A stretch of DNA of 64,000 nucleotides from Halorubrum sp. F4. GTDB lineage: Archaea; Halobacteriota; Halobacteria; Halobacteriales; Haloferacaceae. Under the pieces are notes generated by a model. It was not told the origin of the DNA. It ran no database searches and saw only the letters and a list, made by a program, of their open reading frames with translations. Made by a program: the position numbers and the translations under genes. The stretch is taken from contig NZ_JAPDFS010000003.1 in NCBI RefSeq assembly GCF_027257195.1, forward strand, positions 393,018 through 457,017, in the 5' to 3' direction. Positions 54,097 to 63,707 of this stretch are shown here, piece after piece. Position 1 is the stretch's first letter. Each line of letters opens with the position of its first letter.

Positions 54097-55950
54097 ATGG
54101 GCCTCGAACTATCGGTGTGGGGCGTCTCGGCGGTCGCTTGGACAGTCACCACGCTGGGGCTCGTCGGTGCGAGCGTTCTCGACCGATTCCTCGATGACGA
54201 CGGGGACGACACGGACGGTGGCGACGACGTCTTCGGCGGCGGAATGGGAGGAGGCGGTGGCGGGATGGGCGGCGGTGGCGGTGACGGTATGGGTGGCGGC
54301 AGTGGCGGTGACGGTATGGGTGGCGGCGGTGGAATGGGTGGCGGCGGTGGAATGGGAGGAGGCAGTGAGATGGGCGGCGGCGGTCTAGGCGGTGGAATGG
54401 GAGACGGCGGCTTCGACGAGTTCGACGGCATGGACGAGTGGGACGACGGCTTCGATGACGGCGGGGGCGGTTCCGACACCGACGAGTTGGAGAAGCGACT
54501 CGACGACCTCGAAGCCGAGGTCGCCACCCTCTCCTCGACGGTGTCGACGGTGCGGTCGGAAAACGAGGAGATCTCCGCCGCGGTCGATGACATCGAGGAG
54601 GACGTTCGGAACCTCCTCGACATCTACGAGATGGTCACCCGCGGGATCAACCCCTTCGTCGACGAGTCCAGCGGCTTCAACGGCGGCGGTGCCGCGGACA
54701 GTTCCTTCGGTCTCTTCGACGACGAGGGCGGCGACGAGGCCGAGGCGGAACTCGACGACGACGTCGCGAGCGCGGACGCGGACGGCTTCTTCGACGAGGA
54801 GTTGCTCGACGAGGACGGACTCGACGACGAGGGCCTCGACGACTTCGACGACCTCGAGGAGGCGGACGACGGGAACGAACCGAACGACGAACCGGACGAC
54901 GGCGACCCCGCCGACGCCGCGTCCGAGACCGAATCGGCGGCGGAAGACGACGACATGAACGACGACGGAAAGAGCTTCAGCGAACTCAAAGAGGAGTACG
55001 ACGCCGGGGAGGCCGACTGGGCCGACGACGCCGGCGACGAGACGGCACCCGAGGGGGGTGCCTTCGAGGACGGAACGGAGCCGTTCGACGACGATCTCGA
55101 CGATGAGCTCGGGAACGACGCCTTCGATGACGGTCTCGGCGACGGCCCCGATGACGCCGTCGGTGCCGGCGGCGAGGGGTTCGAGGACGACCCCGTCGGG
55201 GCGGCTGCCGCCCCGACGGGGAACGACCACGAGGAGCCGGATCCGGCCCCCATGGCCGGGGAACCGGGACCGACACCCGGCGGCGATCCGGCCGAAGCGA
55301 ACGGGGACGGCTTCGAGTACGTCGGGCGCGACGACCTCGCGGGTCGGCGCGGCAAGCCGTACCTCACCGAGCTGCCCGGCGACTACGTCGGCGACCTGCT
55401 CGTGATGGAGTGGCTGGAGTTCCTGGTCGCCGAGAGCGACGTCACCGACGCGGTGCGCGCGGTGAACTACTACGAGCGGATCGAGTGGATCGGTCCCGAC
55501 GCCGCCGCGCGGCTCCGAGACTTCCTCTCGGGATTCGGGACGATCGACCGCAACCTCGTCGACCGTCCGGGAACCGATCGACTGGTCCGGGAGCATCACA
55601 CGCGGAGTCTGCGGTACATCACGCAGCTCAACGGCACGGGCGGGCACCTCGTCCTCCTAGACCGGTGGGAGGACCTCGCCGGCGGGTCGCTGGTCGGCGG
55701 CGAACCCCCGGCATCCGCTCGAGGCCCCCACGACCGCGGCCACGGCCGACGGAACTCCCGGTCCGACGGGAACGACGAACACGCCCACGAGCGGCCGAAC
55801 GGGGGGACTCAACGGGACGGTCGCGACCGCCGCCCGCGATCCGACGCCGGTAACGGCCGGAACGGCAGCTCACCCCGTCCGATGAACGACCCGGATCCGC
55901 AGCCCGACCGCGCCGACCCGGCGGACGGAGGGTGGGGAGATGGGCGTTAG
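54097..55950 (+). CDS. arlCE: Archaellar motor/switch protein ArlCE (FlaC/E-type)
   Basis: 617 residues. Residues 1-35 look like a membrane or hydrophobic helix (VWGVSAVAWTVTTLGLVGASVL). Residues about 47-105 are a Gly/Met repeat (GGGMGGG units). Next comes an ArlC-like coiled coil, DELEKRLDDLEAEVATLSSTVSTV and NLLDIYEMVTRGINPF. A long acidic linker of Asp/Glu-rich repeats follows (about 190-410). The ArlD/E domain is near 410-535, with YLTELPGDYVGDLLVMEWLEFLV and WIGPDAAARLRDFLSGF, and the tail is basic/polar and disordered. ArlCE connects the chemotaxis machinery (through CheF) to the motor. No separate arlD gene is seen between cheD and arlF. It overlaps arlF by 11 bases. Confidence 0.88.
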   Translation: MGLELSVWGVSAVAWTVTTLGLVGASVLDRFLDDDGDDTDGGDDVFGGGMGGGGGGMGGGGGDGMGGGSGGDGMGGGGGMGGGGGMGGGSEMGGGGLGGGMGDGGFDEFDGMDEWDDGFDDGGGGSDTDELEKRLDDLEAEVATLSSTVSTVRSENEEISAAVDDIEEDVRNLLDIYEMVTRGINPFVDESSGFNGGGAADSSFGLFDDEGGDEAEAELDDDVASADADGFFDEELLDEDGLDDEGLDDFDDLEEADDGNEPNDEPDDGDPADAASETESAAEDDDMNDDGKSFSELKEEYDAGEADWADDAGDETAPEGGAFEDGTEPFDDDLDDELGNDAFDDGLGDGPDDAVGAGGEGFEDDPVGAAAAPTGNDHEEPDPAPMAGEPGPTPGGDPAEANGDGFEYVGRDDLAGRRGKPYLTELPGDYVGDLLVMEWLEFLVAESDVTDAVRAVNYYERIEWIGPDAAARLRDFLSGFGTIDRNLVDRPGTDRLVREHHTRSLRYITQLNGTGGHLVLLDRWEDLAGGSLVGGEPPASARGPHDRGHGRRNSRSDGNDEHAHERPNGGTQRDGRDRRPRSDAGNGRNGSSPRPMNDPDPQPDRADPADGGWGDGR

Positions 55951-56407
55951 CGTCTCGGCGTCGACGGCGGTCATCGTCGCGGGGATGTTCTTCGCGTTCA
56001 CCGCCTTCTACCCCGTCGCGGCGAACGGGTTCGAGCGCGTCACCGAGGGCGAACGCGACCTCCACGAGGGGGCGCTCGAACGCCAGAACACGGCGGTCAC
56101 CGTCGACTCCGCGACGTTCAACGCGAGCGGGAACGACGAGCTCGTCGTGAACGCGACCAACGGGGGCTCGGTCGGACTCGTCGTGAGCGACACGACCCTC
56201 GTCGTCGACAACGAGTACGTCGATATCGCGGCCGACGAGTCGTGGACGAGCGTCGACGGCACGGCCGACACAGATCTCTGGCTCGACGGCGAGACCCTCT
56301 CGATCGCGATCCCGGACGCGTCGGTCGACGCCGACCTCGCGAACGCGGGCCGCGTCGTCGTCGTGACTGAGTCGGGCGTTCGCGACGCCGCGGAGGTGAC
56401 CGCCTGA
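55940..56407 (+). CDS. arlF: Archaellar stator-like protein ArlF
   Basis: 155 residues with one N-terminal membrane helix (STAVIVAGMFFAFTAFYPVAA) and an extracellular beta-domain, as expected of ArlF, which contacts the S-layer and acts with ArlG. Landmarks are NATNGGSVGLVVSDTTLVVDN and NAGRVVVVTESGVRDAAEVTA. It overlaps arlCE by 11 bases and its stop is followed directly by arlG, so the operon is translationally coupled. Confidence 0.9.
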   Translation: MGVSVSASTAVIVAGMFFAFTAFYPVAANGFERVTEGERDLHEGALERQNTAVTVDSATFNASGNDELVVNATNGGSVGLVVSDTTLVVDNEYVDIAADESWTSVDGTADTDLWLDGETLSIAIPDASVDADLANAGRVVVVTESGVRDAAEVTA

Positions 56408-56902
56408 ATGGCGAGCGTTCCGGTCTCCCACCTCATCCTGTTCGTCGCCAGCCTCGTGATCGCCGCCGGCGTCGTCGGCACGGTCACCACCGGCGTCGAC
56501 CGGGTGAGCGCGGCCGTCGAGGACGGCAGCCTCGACGCGACCCAACAGCTCCGGACGGACGTGACGGTGATCTCCGACCCCAACGGCGGGGTGTACAACG
56601 GAACCGAGAACAACGTGACCCTTCTCGTGAAGAACACCGGCACCCAGCGGCTCGCTCCGGACGGTTCCGGCCTCGACGTCGTCTTCGACGGGCGGTTCGT
56701 CCGGCCGGACGCGACGACCGGCGAGGTCGTCTCCGTCGACGGCGCGACCGCCTGGAGCCGCGGCGACGTCCTCGAGCTCACGATCGACCTCGACGCGGTC
56801 GACGACGTCGGGAGCCTCGGCGACGGAGAGACCACGGACCACCGGGTGTACCTCACGGTCAACGGGGACGAGGAGACCTTCCGGTTCCGGGTGGAGGCGT
56901 AG
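56408..56902 (+). CDS. arlG: Archaellar stator-like protein ArlG
   Basis: 164 residues. An N-terminal membrane helix of the pilin-like type (VSHLILFVASLVIAAGVVGTV) precedes a beta-rich extracellular domain with NVTLLVKNTGTQRLAPDGSGLDVVFDG and HRVYLTVNGDEETFRFRV. Together with ArlF it forms the stator-like ring contact. ATG follows the arlF stop with no gap, and the arlH ATG follows its own stop with no gap. Confidence 0.9.
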   Translation: MASVPVSHLILFVASLVIAAGVVGTVTTGVDRVSAAVEDGSLDATQQLRTDVTVISDPNGGVYNGTENNVTLLVKNTGTQRLAPDGSGLDVVFDGRFVRPDATTGEVVSVDGATAWSRGDVLELTIDLDAVDDVGSLGDGETTDHRVYLTVNGDEETFRFRVEA

Positions 56903-57655
56903 ATGCCCCGCGCCGACAACCTGCTGTCGCTCGGGCTGGGCGAGCGCGACCGGCTGAACAAGGAGCTCGGCGGCGGGATCCCCCGCGGGAGCATCGTGCT
57001 CATCGAGGGCGATTACGGCGCGGGGAAGAGCGCGATATCCCAGCGGTTCTCCTACGGACTCGTCGAGGAAGGGGCGTCCGTGACGCTGATGTCGACGGAG
57101 CTCACCGTCCGCGGCTTCATCGACCAGATGCACTCGCTGGAGTACGACATGGTGAAGCCGCTCTTGAACGAGGAGCTGCTCTTCTTACACGCCGACTTCG
57201 ACTCCGGGGGGGCGTTCTCCGACGACGACGGCGAGCGAAAGGAGCTGCTCAAGCGGCTGATGAACGCCGACGCGATGTGGCGGTCGGACGTGATCTTCCT
57301 CGATACGTTCGACGCGATCTTCCGGAACGACCCGACGTTCGAGGCGCTCGTCCGGAAGAACGAGGAACGACAGGCGGCACTCGAGATCATCTCGTTCTTC
57401 CGGGAGATCATCTCCCAGGGGAAGGTCGTCGTGCTCACCGTCGACCCCTCGGCGGTCGACGACGACGCGATCGGGCCGTTCCGGTCGATCGCCGACGTCT
57501 TCATTCAACTCGAGATGATCGAGGTCGGCAACGACATCCGCCGACAGATCAACGTGAAACGCTTCGCGGGCATGGGCGAACAGGTCGGCGACACCATCGG
57601 CTTCTCCGTCCGCTCGGGGACGGGGATCGTCATCGAGAGCCGGAGTGTCGCCTGA
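56903..57655 (+). CDS. arlH: Archaellum regulatory ATPase ArlH (KaiC-like)
   Basis: 250-residue RecA-fold protein. Walker A is GDYGAGKS at residues 36-43 and Walker B is VIFLDTFDAI. ArlH binds nucleotide and docks on ArlI and the ArlJ platform to regulate motor assembly; it is part of the conserved H-I-J core. It abuts arlG and precedes arlI by 75 bases. That spacer holds near-repeats of 'GACACGAACGA' but no gene. Confidence 0.95.
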   Translation: MPRADNLLSLGLGERDRLNKELGGGIPRGSIVLIEGDYGAGKSAISQRFSYGLVEEGASVTLMSTELTVRGFIDQMHSLEYDMVKPLLNEELLFLHADFDSGGAFSDDDGERKELLKRLMNADAMWRSDVIFLDTFDAIFRNDPTFEALVRKNEERQAALEIISFFREIISQGKVVVLTVDPSAVDDDAIGPFRSIADVFIQLEMIEVGNDIRRQINVKRFAGMGEQVGDTIGFSVRSGTGIVIESRSVA

Positions 57656-57730
57656 GGCGACCGCCGAGGGAACGCCTTCGGCGAGGATCGAGACCACCAG
57701 ACACGAACGAGACGGCACGAGACACGAACG

Positions 57731-59404
57731 ATGACCGAACACGGCACAGCGAAACCGTCCGACGAGCTCCGGAAGGCCGCCATGCGCCGGCCCCACCTCA
57801 GGGAACACCTCAAGGAGTTCAAACAGATCACGGGCGAGTTCCCGCTCTTCATCGAGGAGCCGAAGGACGAGTACGAGTCGGCCCGCCCCAACGTGCTCTA
57901 TCCGGTCGGCGGGCCGATCTACTGCCACGTGTACGGCGACCTCGGCCAGGAGACGAAGTACTACGCCATCGAGCCGGAGATGTCCGGGCCGCAGGCGACC
58001 GTCCTCAACGAGGTGAAGAACAAGCTGCTCGCCGCCAGCGGCGGCCACACCGCGCCGGACTCCGAGGCGGAGTACGACGACCTCATCGAGGAGCTGCTCG
58101 AGGACGTTACACACATCCAGAACGGACGAACCGGCTGGAAGGCGACCGCCTCGAAGCTCCTCAACGTCGGCAAGCTCTCCGTCACCGAGGAGACCTACGA
58201 GAGCATCCGGTACCGGCTCAATCGCGACATCGTCGGACTCGGGCCGCTCGAGCCCGTGATGCGCGACCCGGCCAACGAGGACATCCACGTGATCGGCCCC
58301 CACGAGTGCCACGTCGACCACGGCACGTTCGGGATGCTCGAGACGACCGTCGACTTCGGCACCCCGAAGGAGTTCGACAACTGGCTGCGCAACATGGGCG
58401 AGCGGATCGGCGACCCGCTCTCGGACTCCGACCCCATCGTCGACTCGACGCTCCCCGACGGCTCGCGTATCAACATCATCTACTCGGACGACGTCTCGCT
58501 CAAGGGGTCCTCGCTCACGATCCGTCAGGGCGAGGAGGTTCCCCTCTCGATCAACCAGATCACGAACTGGGGAACGCTCTCGCCGCAGTTGGCTGCGTAC
58601 CTCTGGCTCTGTCTGGAGAACGAACAGACCGTCTTCGTCGTCGGGGAGACGGCCTCGGGGAAGACGACGACGCTGAACGCGATCCTCTCGTACATTCCAC
58701 AGGACTCGAAGATATACACCGCGGAGGACACCGCCGAGGTGATCCCGCCGCACAACACCTGGCAGCAGCTCCTCACTCGGGAGGGCGGCGGAGAGGGGTC
58801 CTCGGACGTCGACATGTTCGATCTGGTCGCCGCCGCGTTGCGGTCGCGACCCGACTACATCATCGTGGGCGAGGTTCGGGGCGCCGAGGGTCGCATGGCG
58901 TTCCAGGCGGCCCAGACGGGTCACCCCGTCATGTTGACGTTCCACGCCTCCGACATCGTCTCGATGATCCAGCGGTTCACCTCCGAGCCGATCAACGTCC
59001 CGGAGACGTTCATGGACAACGCCGACGTGGCGCTGTTCCAGAACCGGGTGAAACAGGGCGACGACGTGCTCCGGCGGGTGACGAGCGTCCAGGAGATCGA
59101 GGGCTACTCGAAGGAGATGGAGGGCGTCGTCACCCGCGAGGTGTTCAGCTGGGATCCCGTCGAGGACGACATCGTCTTTCAGGGGATGAACAACTCGTAC
59201 GTGTTGGAGGAGCAGATCGCGACGCTCCTGGGGTACGCGGACACCCGCGACATCTACGACGACCTCGACTTCCGCGCGGAGCTGATAGAGCGGATGATCG
59301 GGGAGGGAATCCTGGGCTATCACGAGGTGAACCAGGCGATAGACGCCTTCCAGCGCGACGGCGTCGAGGGGCTTCCCTTCGAGATGCACCGAAACGTCAG
59401 GTGA
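57731..59404 (+). CDS. arlI: Archaellum motor ATPase ArlI
   Basis: 557-residue secretion-type (type II/IV) ATPase that assembles and rotates the archaellum. Walker A is GETASGKTTTLNA at residues 305 onward; the Asp box IYTAEDTAEV and Walker B DYIIVGEVRG are intact, as is the His box GHPVMLTFHASD. The N-terminal domain (1-200) has the archaeal-specific helical part. The ATG is 75 bases after arlH. Length is normal for haloarchaea. It works with the platform ArlJ, encoded next. Confidence 0.95.
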   Translation: MTEHGTAKPSDELRKAAMRRPHLREHLKEFKQITGEFPLFIEEPKDEYESARPNVLYPVGGPIYCHVYGDLGQETKYYAIEPEMSGPQATVLNEVKNKLLAASGGHTAPDSEAEYDDLIEELLEDVTHIQNGRTGWKATASKLLNVGKLSVTEETYESIRYRLNRDIVGLGPLEPVMRDPANEDIHVIGPHECHVDHGTFGMLETTVDFGTPKEFDNWLRNMGERIGDPLSDSDPIVDSTLPDGSRINIIYSDDVSLKGSSLTIRQGEEVPLSINQITNWGTLSPQLAAYLWLCLENEQTVFVVGETASGKTTTLNAILSYIPQDSKIYTAEDTAEVIPPHNTWQQLLTREGGGEGSSDVDMFDLVAAALRSRPDYIIVGEVRGAEGRMAFQAAQTGHPVMLTFHASDIVSMIQRFTSEPINVPETFMDNADVALFQNRVKQGDDVLRRVTSVQEIEGYSKEMEGVVTREVFSWDPVEDDIVFQGMNNSYVLEEQIATLLGYADTRDIYDDLDFRAELIERMIGEGILGYHEVNQAIDAFQRDGVEGLPFEMHRNVR

Positions 59405-59454
59405 GTCCACGACCATGAGCCAGGCGAGTACACGACCATGAACCGGGTGCCCCG

Positions 59455-61191
59455 ATGAACGTGAAAGCGGCGGGGGACGGACTCGCGGTCGCGATGCGGC
59501 TGACCGAGGAGGTGCTCGACTCCTACGAGAAGCTCGACATCACCAAGCGGCAGTACGTCGGCTACGTCCTCCTCCCGGCGGTGGCGGTGTTCGCGGTCAC
59601 CGTCGTCGGCGCGTTCGTGCTGCCGCTGCCGCCCGCGGCGCGGGCACCGATCCCGCTCTTCGGCGCGCTCACGCTGATCTCGGCGGTCGTCTATCCCAAG
59701 ATCTACCTCAGCGGCGTCGAGAACCGGATCGACAACCAGCTCCACCTCGTGATGACGCACATGACCGTGCTGTCGACGACGAACATCGACCGCATGGAGG
59801 TGTTCCGGACGCTGGCGAGAGAGGAGGAGTACGGGGCCGCAGCCGAGGAGATCGGCCGGGTCGTCCACCTCGTGGACACCTGGAATCAGAGCCTCGACGA
59901 CGCGTGTCGCCGGCGCGCCAAGGAGGTCCCCTCGGACGCGATGGCCGACTTCTTCGACCGGCTCGGCTACACCCTCGGGGCCGGTCAGTCGCTCGAGGAC
60001 TTCCTCGTCTCCGAGCAGGACGTGATGCTGGCGAAGTACGAGACGCTCTACGAGTCGTCGCTGTCGAACCTGGAGGTGATGAAGGACCTGTACATGTCGA
60101 TGATCCTCTCGATGACGTTCGCGTTGGTGTTCGCCATCGTGCTCCCCATCCTGACGGGCAACGACCCGACCGCGACGGTCTCGGCCGTGATCGTCCTCTT
60201 CGTCTTCGTTCAGCTCGGTTTCTACGCGATGATCCGAGCGACCTCCCCGTACGACCCGATCTGGTATCACCCCGAGGAGCGCGCGCCCGGCGACCGCAAG
60301 CTGTGGGCGTCGCTCGGGGTCGGTGCCGGGCTCTCGCTTCTGCTCATCGGATTCACGGCGGCCGGGATGTTCGGGTACGGCCCGGGACTACCCGGCCTCC
60401 TCTTCTTCCTCGACGACGTCCGGCTCCCGCTGTACCTCGCGGTCCCGATCACCCCGCTCTTTCTCACCGGGGTCATCCTCCGGGCCGAGGAGGGGGCGAT
60501 CACCGCCCGCGACGGAGAGTTCCCCTCGTTCGTCAGGGCGCTCGGCGCGACCGAGAGCGCGAAGCAGTCGACGACCTCGGACGTGTTGACGACGCTTCGC
60601 GACAAGGACTTCGGCGCGCTCTCGCCGTCGATCGAGCGGCTCTACCGCCGTCTCAACATGCGTATCAGCACGGAGGGCGCGTGGCGGGCGTTCTCGCGTG
60701 ACACGCGGTCGTATCTCATCCAGAAGTTCTCCGAGATGTACCTCGTCGGCCGGCGGATGGGCGGCGACCCGAAGCTGCTCGGCGAGCTGATCTCGACGAA
60801 CATGAACACCGTCAACCAGCTCCGCGAGCAGCGCCGGCAGTCGGCGGTGACGTTCATCGGGCTCCTCTACGGGATCACGGCGGCGGCGACGTTCGCCTTC
60901 TTCATCGGGCTGGAGATCGTCGCCATCCTCGCCGAGTTGACCGCCGACTTCGAGATCGACCAGATGGACATCGGCCAGATCGTCTACCCCGGCGCGTACG
61001 ACATCCCGCTCATCGAGTACCTGCTTCTCACGGTGGTGTTGTTCAACGCCGCGCTCTCCTCGCAGATGATCCGCAAGATCGACGGCGGCAACCCGGCGAA
61101 CGGCTACATCCACTTCGTCCTGCTGACGTGGCTCGGGGCGGCCACCGCGGTCGCGACCCGGACGCTCGTGAACGCGATCCTGTCGATCTGA
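59455..61191 (+). CDS. arlJ: Archaellum membrane platform protein ArlJ
   Basis: 578-residue polytopic membrane protein of the type II secretion F family. Two T2SF-like halves each have cytoplasmic helices and membrane segments, for example VLLPAVAVFAVTVVGAFVLPL, MILSMTFALVFAIVLPIL, FVFVQLGFYAMIRA, and at the end YLLLTVVLFNAALSSQMI and LLTWLGAATAVATRTLVNAIL. It anchors ArlI and ArlH. The start at 59455 is the only ATG open to the frame here; ATGs at 59414 and 59438 run quickly into stops. Last gene of the archaellum operon. Confidence 0.93.
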   Translation: MNVKAAGDGLAVAMRLTEEVLDSYEKLDITKRQYVGYVLLPAVAVFAVTVVGAFVLPLPPAARAPIPLFGALTLISAVVYPKIYLSGVENRIDNQLHLVMTHMTVLSTTNIDRMEVFRTLAREEEYGAAAEEIGRVVHLVDTWNQSLDDACRRRAKEVPSDAMADFFDRLGYTLGAGQSLEDFLVSEQDVMLAKYETLYESSLSNLEVMKDLYMSMILSMTFALVFAIVLPILTGNDPTATVSAVIVLFVFVQLGFYAMIRATSPYDPIWYHPEERAPGDRKLWASLGVGAGLSLLLIGFTAAGMFGYGPGLPGLLFFLDDVRLPLYLAVPITPLFLTGVILRAEEGAITARDGEFPSFVRALGATESAKQSTTSDVLTTLRDKDFGALSPSIERLYRRLNMRISTEGAWRAFSRDTRSYLIQKFSEMYLVGRRMGGDPKLLGELISTNMNTVNQLREQRRQSAVTFIGLLYGITAAATFAFFIGLEIVAILAELTADFEIDQMDIGQIVYPGAYDIPLIEYLLLTVVLFNAALSSQMIRKIDGGNPANGYIHFVLLTWLGAATAVATRTLVNAILSI

Positions 61192-61250
61192 GCGCGGGCG
61201 GACGACCGCGCTGCCACCGGAGGCCGTCCGTCCGGATGCGGGACGTGCGG

Positions 61251-61721
61251 TCAGTCGCTCACGTCGGTAAAGCAGTTGAACTCGACGGTGACGGAGTCGA
61301 CGGTGACGCCGGTCTCGGTCACCGCAGCGACCCGGTATCGACCGTGTAACGGCCGGTCGCCGAGCGACTGCTCGTACAGCAGATTCCCCTCGGCGACCCC
61401 GACCTTGTTCGCCATCACTCCGGCGTCGGCCGGCGACACGGGGATCACGTGCGCGAGGTCGTCCGCCGCATCGTACACCTCGAGCGCGTCGACATCGTTC
61501 TCCCGGACGTCGTCGACGGACAGCGGAACCGCCAGCCGGACGGTGCCGGACTCGACCGTCCCCTGCGCGCCGCCGTCGAGAACGCCCCCCTCACCGTGTT
61601 CGACGGCGCTCGTGTGGCAGTCGACCGTGTCGGAACCGCCCGACTCCGACCCGCTACAGCCGGCGAAGCCGGCGACGGTCGCGGCGCTGACGGCGGCGAG
61701 CAGCTGTCGTCTGGAGGGCAT
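61251..61721 (-). CDS. Tat-exported lipoprotein
   Basis: 156 residues. The N-terminus SRRQLLAAVSAATVAGFAGC has twin arginines and a lipobox Cys at 22, typical of haloarchaeal lipoproteins. After a short GSE-rich tether the mature part is a small beta-rich domain with TVDCHTSAVEHG, VRENDVDALEVYDAADDLAHVIPVSPAD and YRVAAVTETGVTVDSVTVEFNCF; two cysteines (residues about 34 and 150) may form a disulfide. Function unknown. It converges on arlJ and is unrelated to motility by sequence. Confidence 0.78.
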   Translation of the reverse strand: MPSRRQLLAAVSAATVAGFAGCSGSESGGSDTVDCHTSAVEHGEGGVLDGGAQGTVESGTVRLAVPLSVDDVRENDVDALEVYDAADDLAHVIPVSPADAGVMANKVGVAEGNLLYEQSLGDRPLHGRYRVAAVTETGVTVDSVTVEFNCFTDVSD

Positions 61722-61778
61722 GTGGCGTGATCTTTCCCCGATGACAAATCAACGTTCCCCCTCGGTACCGCCCGGTCG

Positions 61779-62705
61779 TCACCGTTCGAACAGGACCGGA
61801 CCGGTGACGCCGGTCGCGTCGGCCTCCTCCCGCCACGAGCGCGAGGGCGTCCAGCCGAACAGCCGGTTCGCCTTCGAGATCGCGTACGCGCCCCGGTCGT
61901 CGCCCTCCTCCACCGCGTTGTCGTCGGGGGTCTCGCCGTATTCCTCCCGCAGGAGATCGAGGAGGGGACGGCCGAGCGCGTTGTCGGCGGCGACGCAGTT
62001 TACCGCCTCGTGGGTCCCCGGCTCCACGGCCGGATCGTCGCCGAAGAGGTCGGCGACCGCGCATGCGACGAGGTCGGCGACGTCCCGGACGTCGACGTAC
62101 GACCAGAAGTTGCCCGCGCCGGCCGCGAGGTCCTCGACGTACCCCGGCTCCCGGCAGGCGTACGCGCCGGGGTACTGGATCCACGAGGGACGGATCGAGA
62201 CCGCGGGGACCGCGTGTCGGCGGGCGACCGCCGCGGCGGTCTCCTCCGCGGTCACCTTCGAGAGCCCGTAGGGGTCCTCGGGCCGCAGCGGGTGCGCCTC
62301 CGTCACCGGGAGCTCGTCCGGGAGTGGGGTGGGATCGGCGAAGAAGAAGCCGTACGCGCCGTCGCTCGACGCCTGGACGACCGGCGCGTCCGCACGGCCC
62401 GCCGCCGTCAGGACGTTGTGGGCGGCGAGTGCGTTCGTCTCGAAGACGCGCCCCTCCGGGTGGGTTCCCGCGACGGGGATCGCGGCCCAGTGGACGACCG
62501 CGTCGGGATCGACCGCACTCACGACGTCGAGCGCCTCGCCGCGATCCGCGAGGTCGGCCGCCCGAAACGAGACGCTCGGCGCGGGATCGGCGTCGAGCCC
62601 GGGATGCTCGCGGTCGACGACGACGACCTCGTGGTCGCCGGCGAGTCGGTCCACCACCCATCGCCCCGACGCCCCGCGTCCACCTGTGACCAGGACCGTT
62701 GCCAT
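61779..62705 (-). CDS. NAD(P)-dependent epimerase/dehydratase (extended SDR)
   Basis: 308 residues. The Rossmann glycine motif GGRGASG is at residues 8-14 (TVLVTGGRGASGRWVVDRL), and the catalytic YxxxK is YGLSK in DPYGLSKVTAEE with a Ser upstream (QASSDGAYGFF). Substrate-side sequence SIRPSWIQYPGAY and the VDVRDVADLVACAV motif are typical of sugar-nucleotide epimerases and UDP-glucose epimerase-like proteins. The substrate is not predictable. It stands alone on the minus strand, diverging from htpX. Confidence 0.85.
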   Translation of the reverse strand: MATVLVTGGRGASGRWVVDRLAGDHEVVVVDREHPGLDADPAPSVSFRAADLADRGEALDVVSAVDPDAVVHWAAIPVAGTHPEGRVFETNALAAHNVLTAAGRADAPVVQASSDGAYGFFFADPTPLPDELPVTEAHPLRPEDPYGLSKVTAEETAAAVARRHAVPAVSIRPSWIQYPGAYACREPGYVEDLAAGAGNFWSYVDVRDVADLVACAVADLFGDDPAVEPGTHEAVNCVAADNALGRPLLDLLREEYGETPDDNAVEEGDDRGAYAISKANRLFGWTPSRSWREEADATGVTGPVLFER

Positions 62706-62800
62706 GGCGGAATCTCGATCGAGGCGGACTAAAGGACGACGGTGTCCGGGGCGACCGAATCGGGAGCGGTTCGACGTCCGGAACCGCCCGCCTCCGGTAG

Positions 62801-62809
62801 CCTTTAACG
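62801..62809 (+). promoter_or_regulatory. TATA box of htpX
   Basis: CCTTTAACG, 23-31 bases before the ATG at 62832, consistent with a leaderless transcript. Confidence 0.5.
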
Positions 62810-62831
62810 CGCCGAGCGGTTACTCGCGGGT

Positions 62832-63707
62832 ATGCAGTGGGACACCGACTGGGGACTACGTGGACGGATGGCGTTCACGATGTTCCTCCTGTTCGCCCTC
62901 TATCTCGTGTTCGTCGGCTTCCTCACCCTCTACTTCGAGGGTGGGCTGTTCCCGTTGATCATGCTCGGCGGGTTCGCGATCGCCCAGTACTTCTTCAGCG
63001 ACAAGCTCGCGCTCCGGGGGATGGGCGCGCGCGAGGTGAGCGCCGAGGAGTACCCCGAGCTCCACCGCCGGATCGAGCGGCTCTCCCAGCAGGCGGACCT
63101 GCCGAAGCCGACGGTGGCCGTCTCCGACACGCAGGTGCCGAACGCGTTCGCCACCGGCCGGAACAAGAAGAACGCGACCGTCGCGGTGACGACCGGCCTG
63201 CTCCGCACCCTCGACTCCGACGAACTCGACGGCGTGCTCGCCCACGAGCTCGCCCACGTGAAGAACCGCGACGTGATGGTGATGACCATCGCGTCGTTCC
63301 TCTCGACCATCGCCTTCTTCATCGTGCGGTGGGGGTGGCTCTTCGGCGGGAACAACCGACAGGGCGGCGCGCCAGTGATCGTCGCCATCGCGGTGTCGAT
63401 CGTCGTCTGGATCGTCTCGTTCCTGCTCATCCGCGCCCTCTCGCGGTACCGCGAGTACTCCGCCGACCGCGGCGCGGCGGTCATCACCGGCCAGCCCGGT
63501 GCGCTGGCGTCCGCACTGATCAGCATCGACGGTCGGATGGACCGCGTTCCGGATCAGGACCTCCGCGACGGCAGCGCCGAGATGAACGCCTTCTTCATCA
63601 TCCCGATCCGTGCGGGATTCCTGAGCCGGGTCGCCTCCACGCACCCGCCGACGGAGAAGCGGATCGAGCGGCTCCGCGACCTCGAACGCGAGATGGAGAC
63701 CGCCTGA
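62832..63707 (+). CDS. htpX: HtpX, M48 family zinc metalloprotease
   Basis: 291-residue integral membrane protease that degrades damaged membrane proteins. The zinc site HELAH is at residues 138-142 (LAHELAHVKNRDV), and the third ligand glutamate is in REYSADRGAAVITG. Two N-terminal helices (MFLLFALYLVFVGFLTLYF and LFPLIMLGGFAIAQYFF) and two central ones (TIASFLSTIAFFIVRWGW and VIVAIAVSIVVWIVSFLLI) are visible. Ends HPPTEKRIERLRDLEREM. It contrasts with the motif-less relative at 22916-23578. The TATA box supports the start. Confidence 0.94.
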   Translation: MQWDTDWGLRGRMAFTMFLLFALYLVFVGFLTLYFEGGLFPLIMLGGFAIAQYFFSDKLALRGMGAREVSAEEYPELHRRIERLSQQADLPKPTVAVSDTQVPNAFATGRNKKNATVAVTTGLLRTLDSDELDGVLAHELAHVKNRDVMVMTIASFLSTIAFFIVRWGWLFGGNNRQGGAPVIVAIAVSIVVWIVSFLLIRALSRYREYSADRGAAVITGQPGALASALISIDGRMDRVPDQDLRDGSAEMNAFFIIPIRAGFLSRVASTHPPTEKRIERLRDLEREMETA

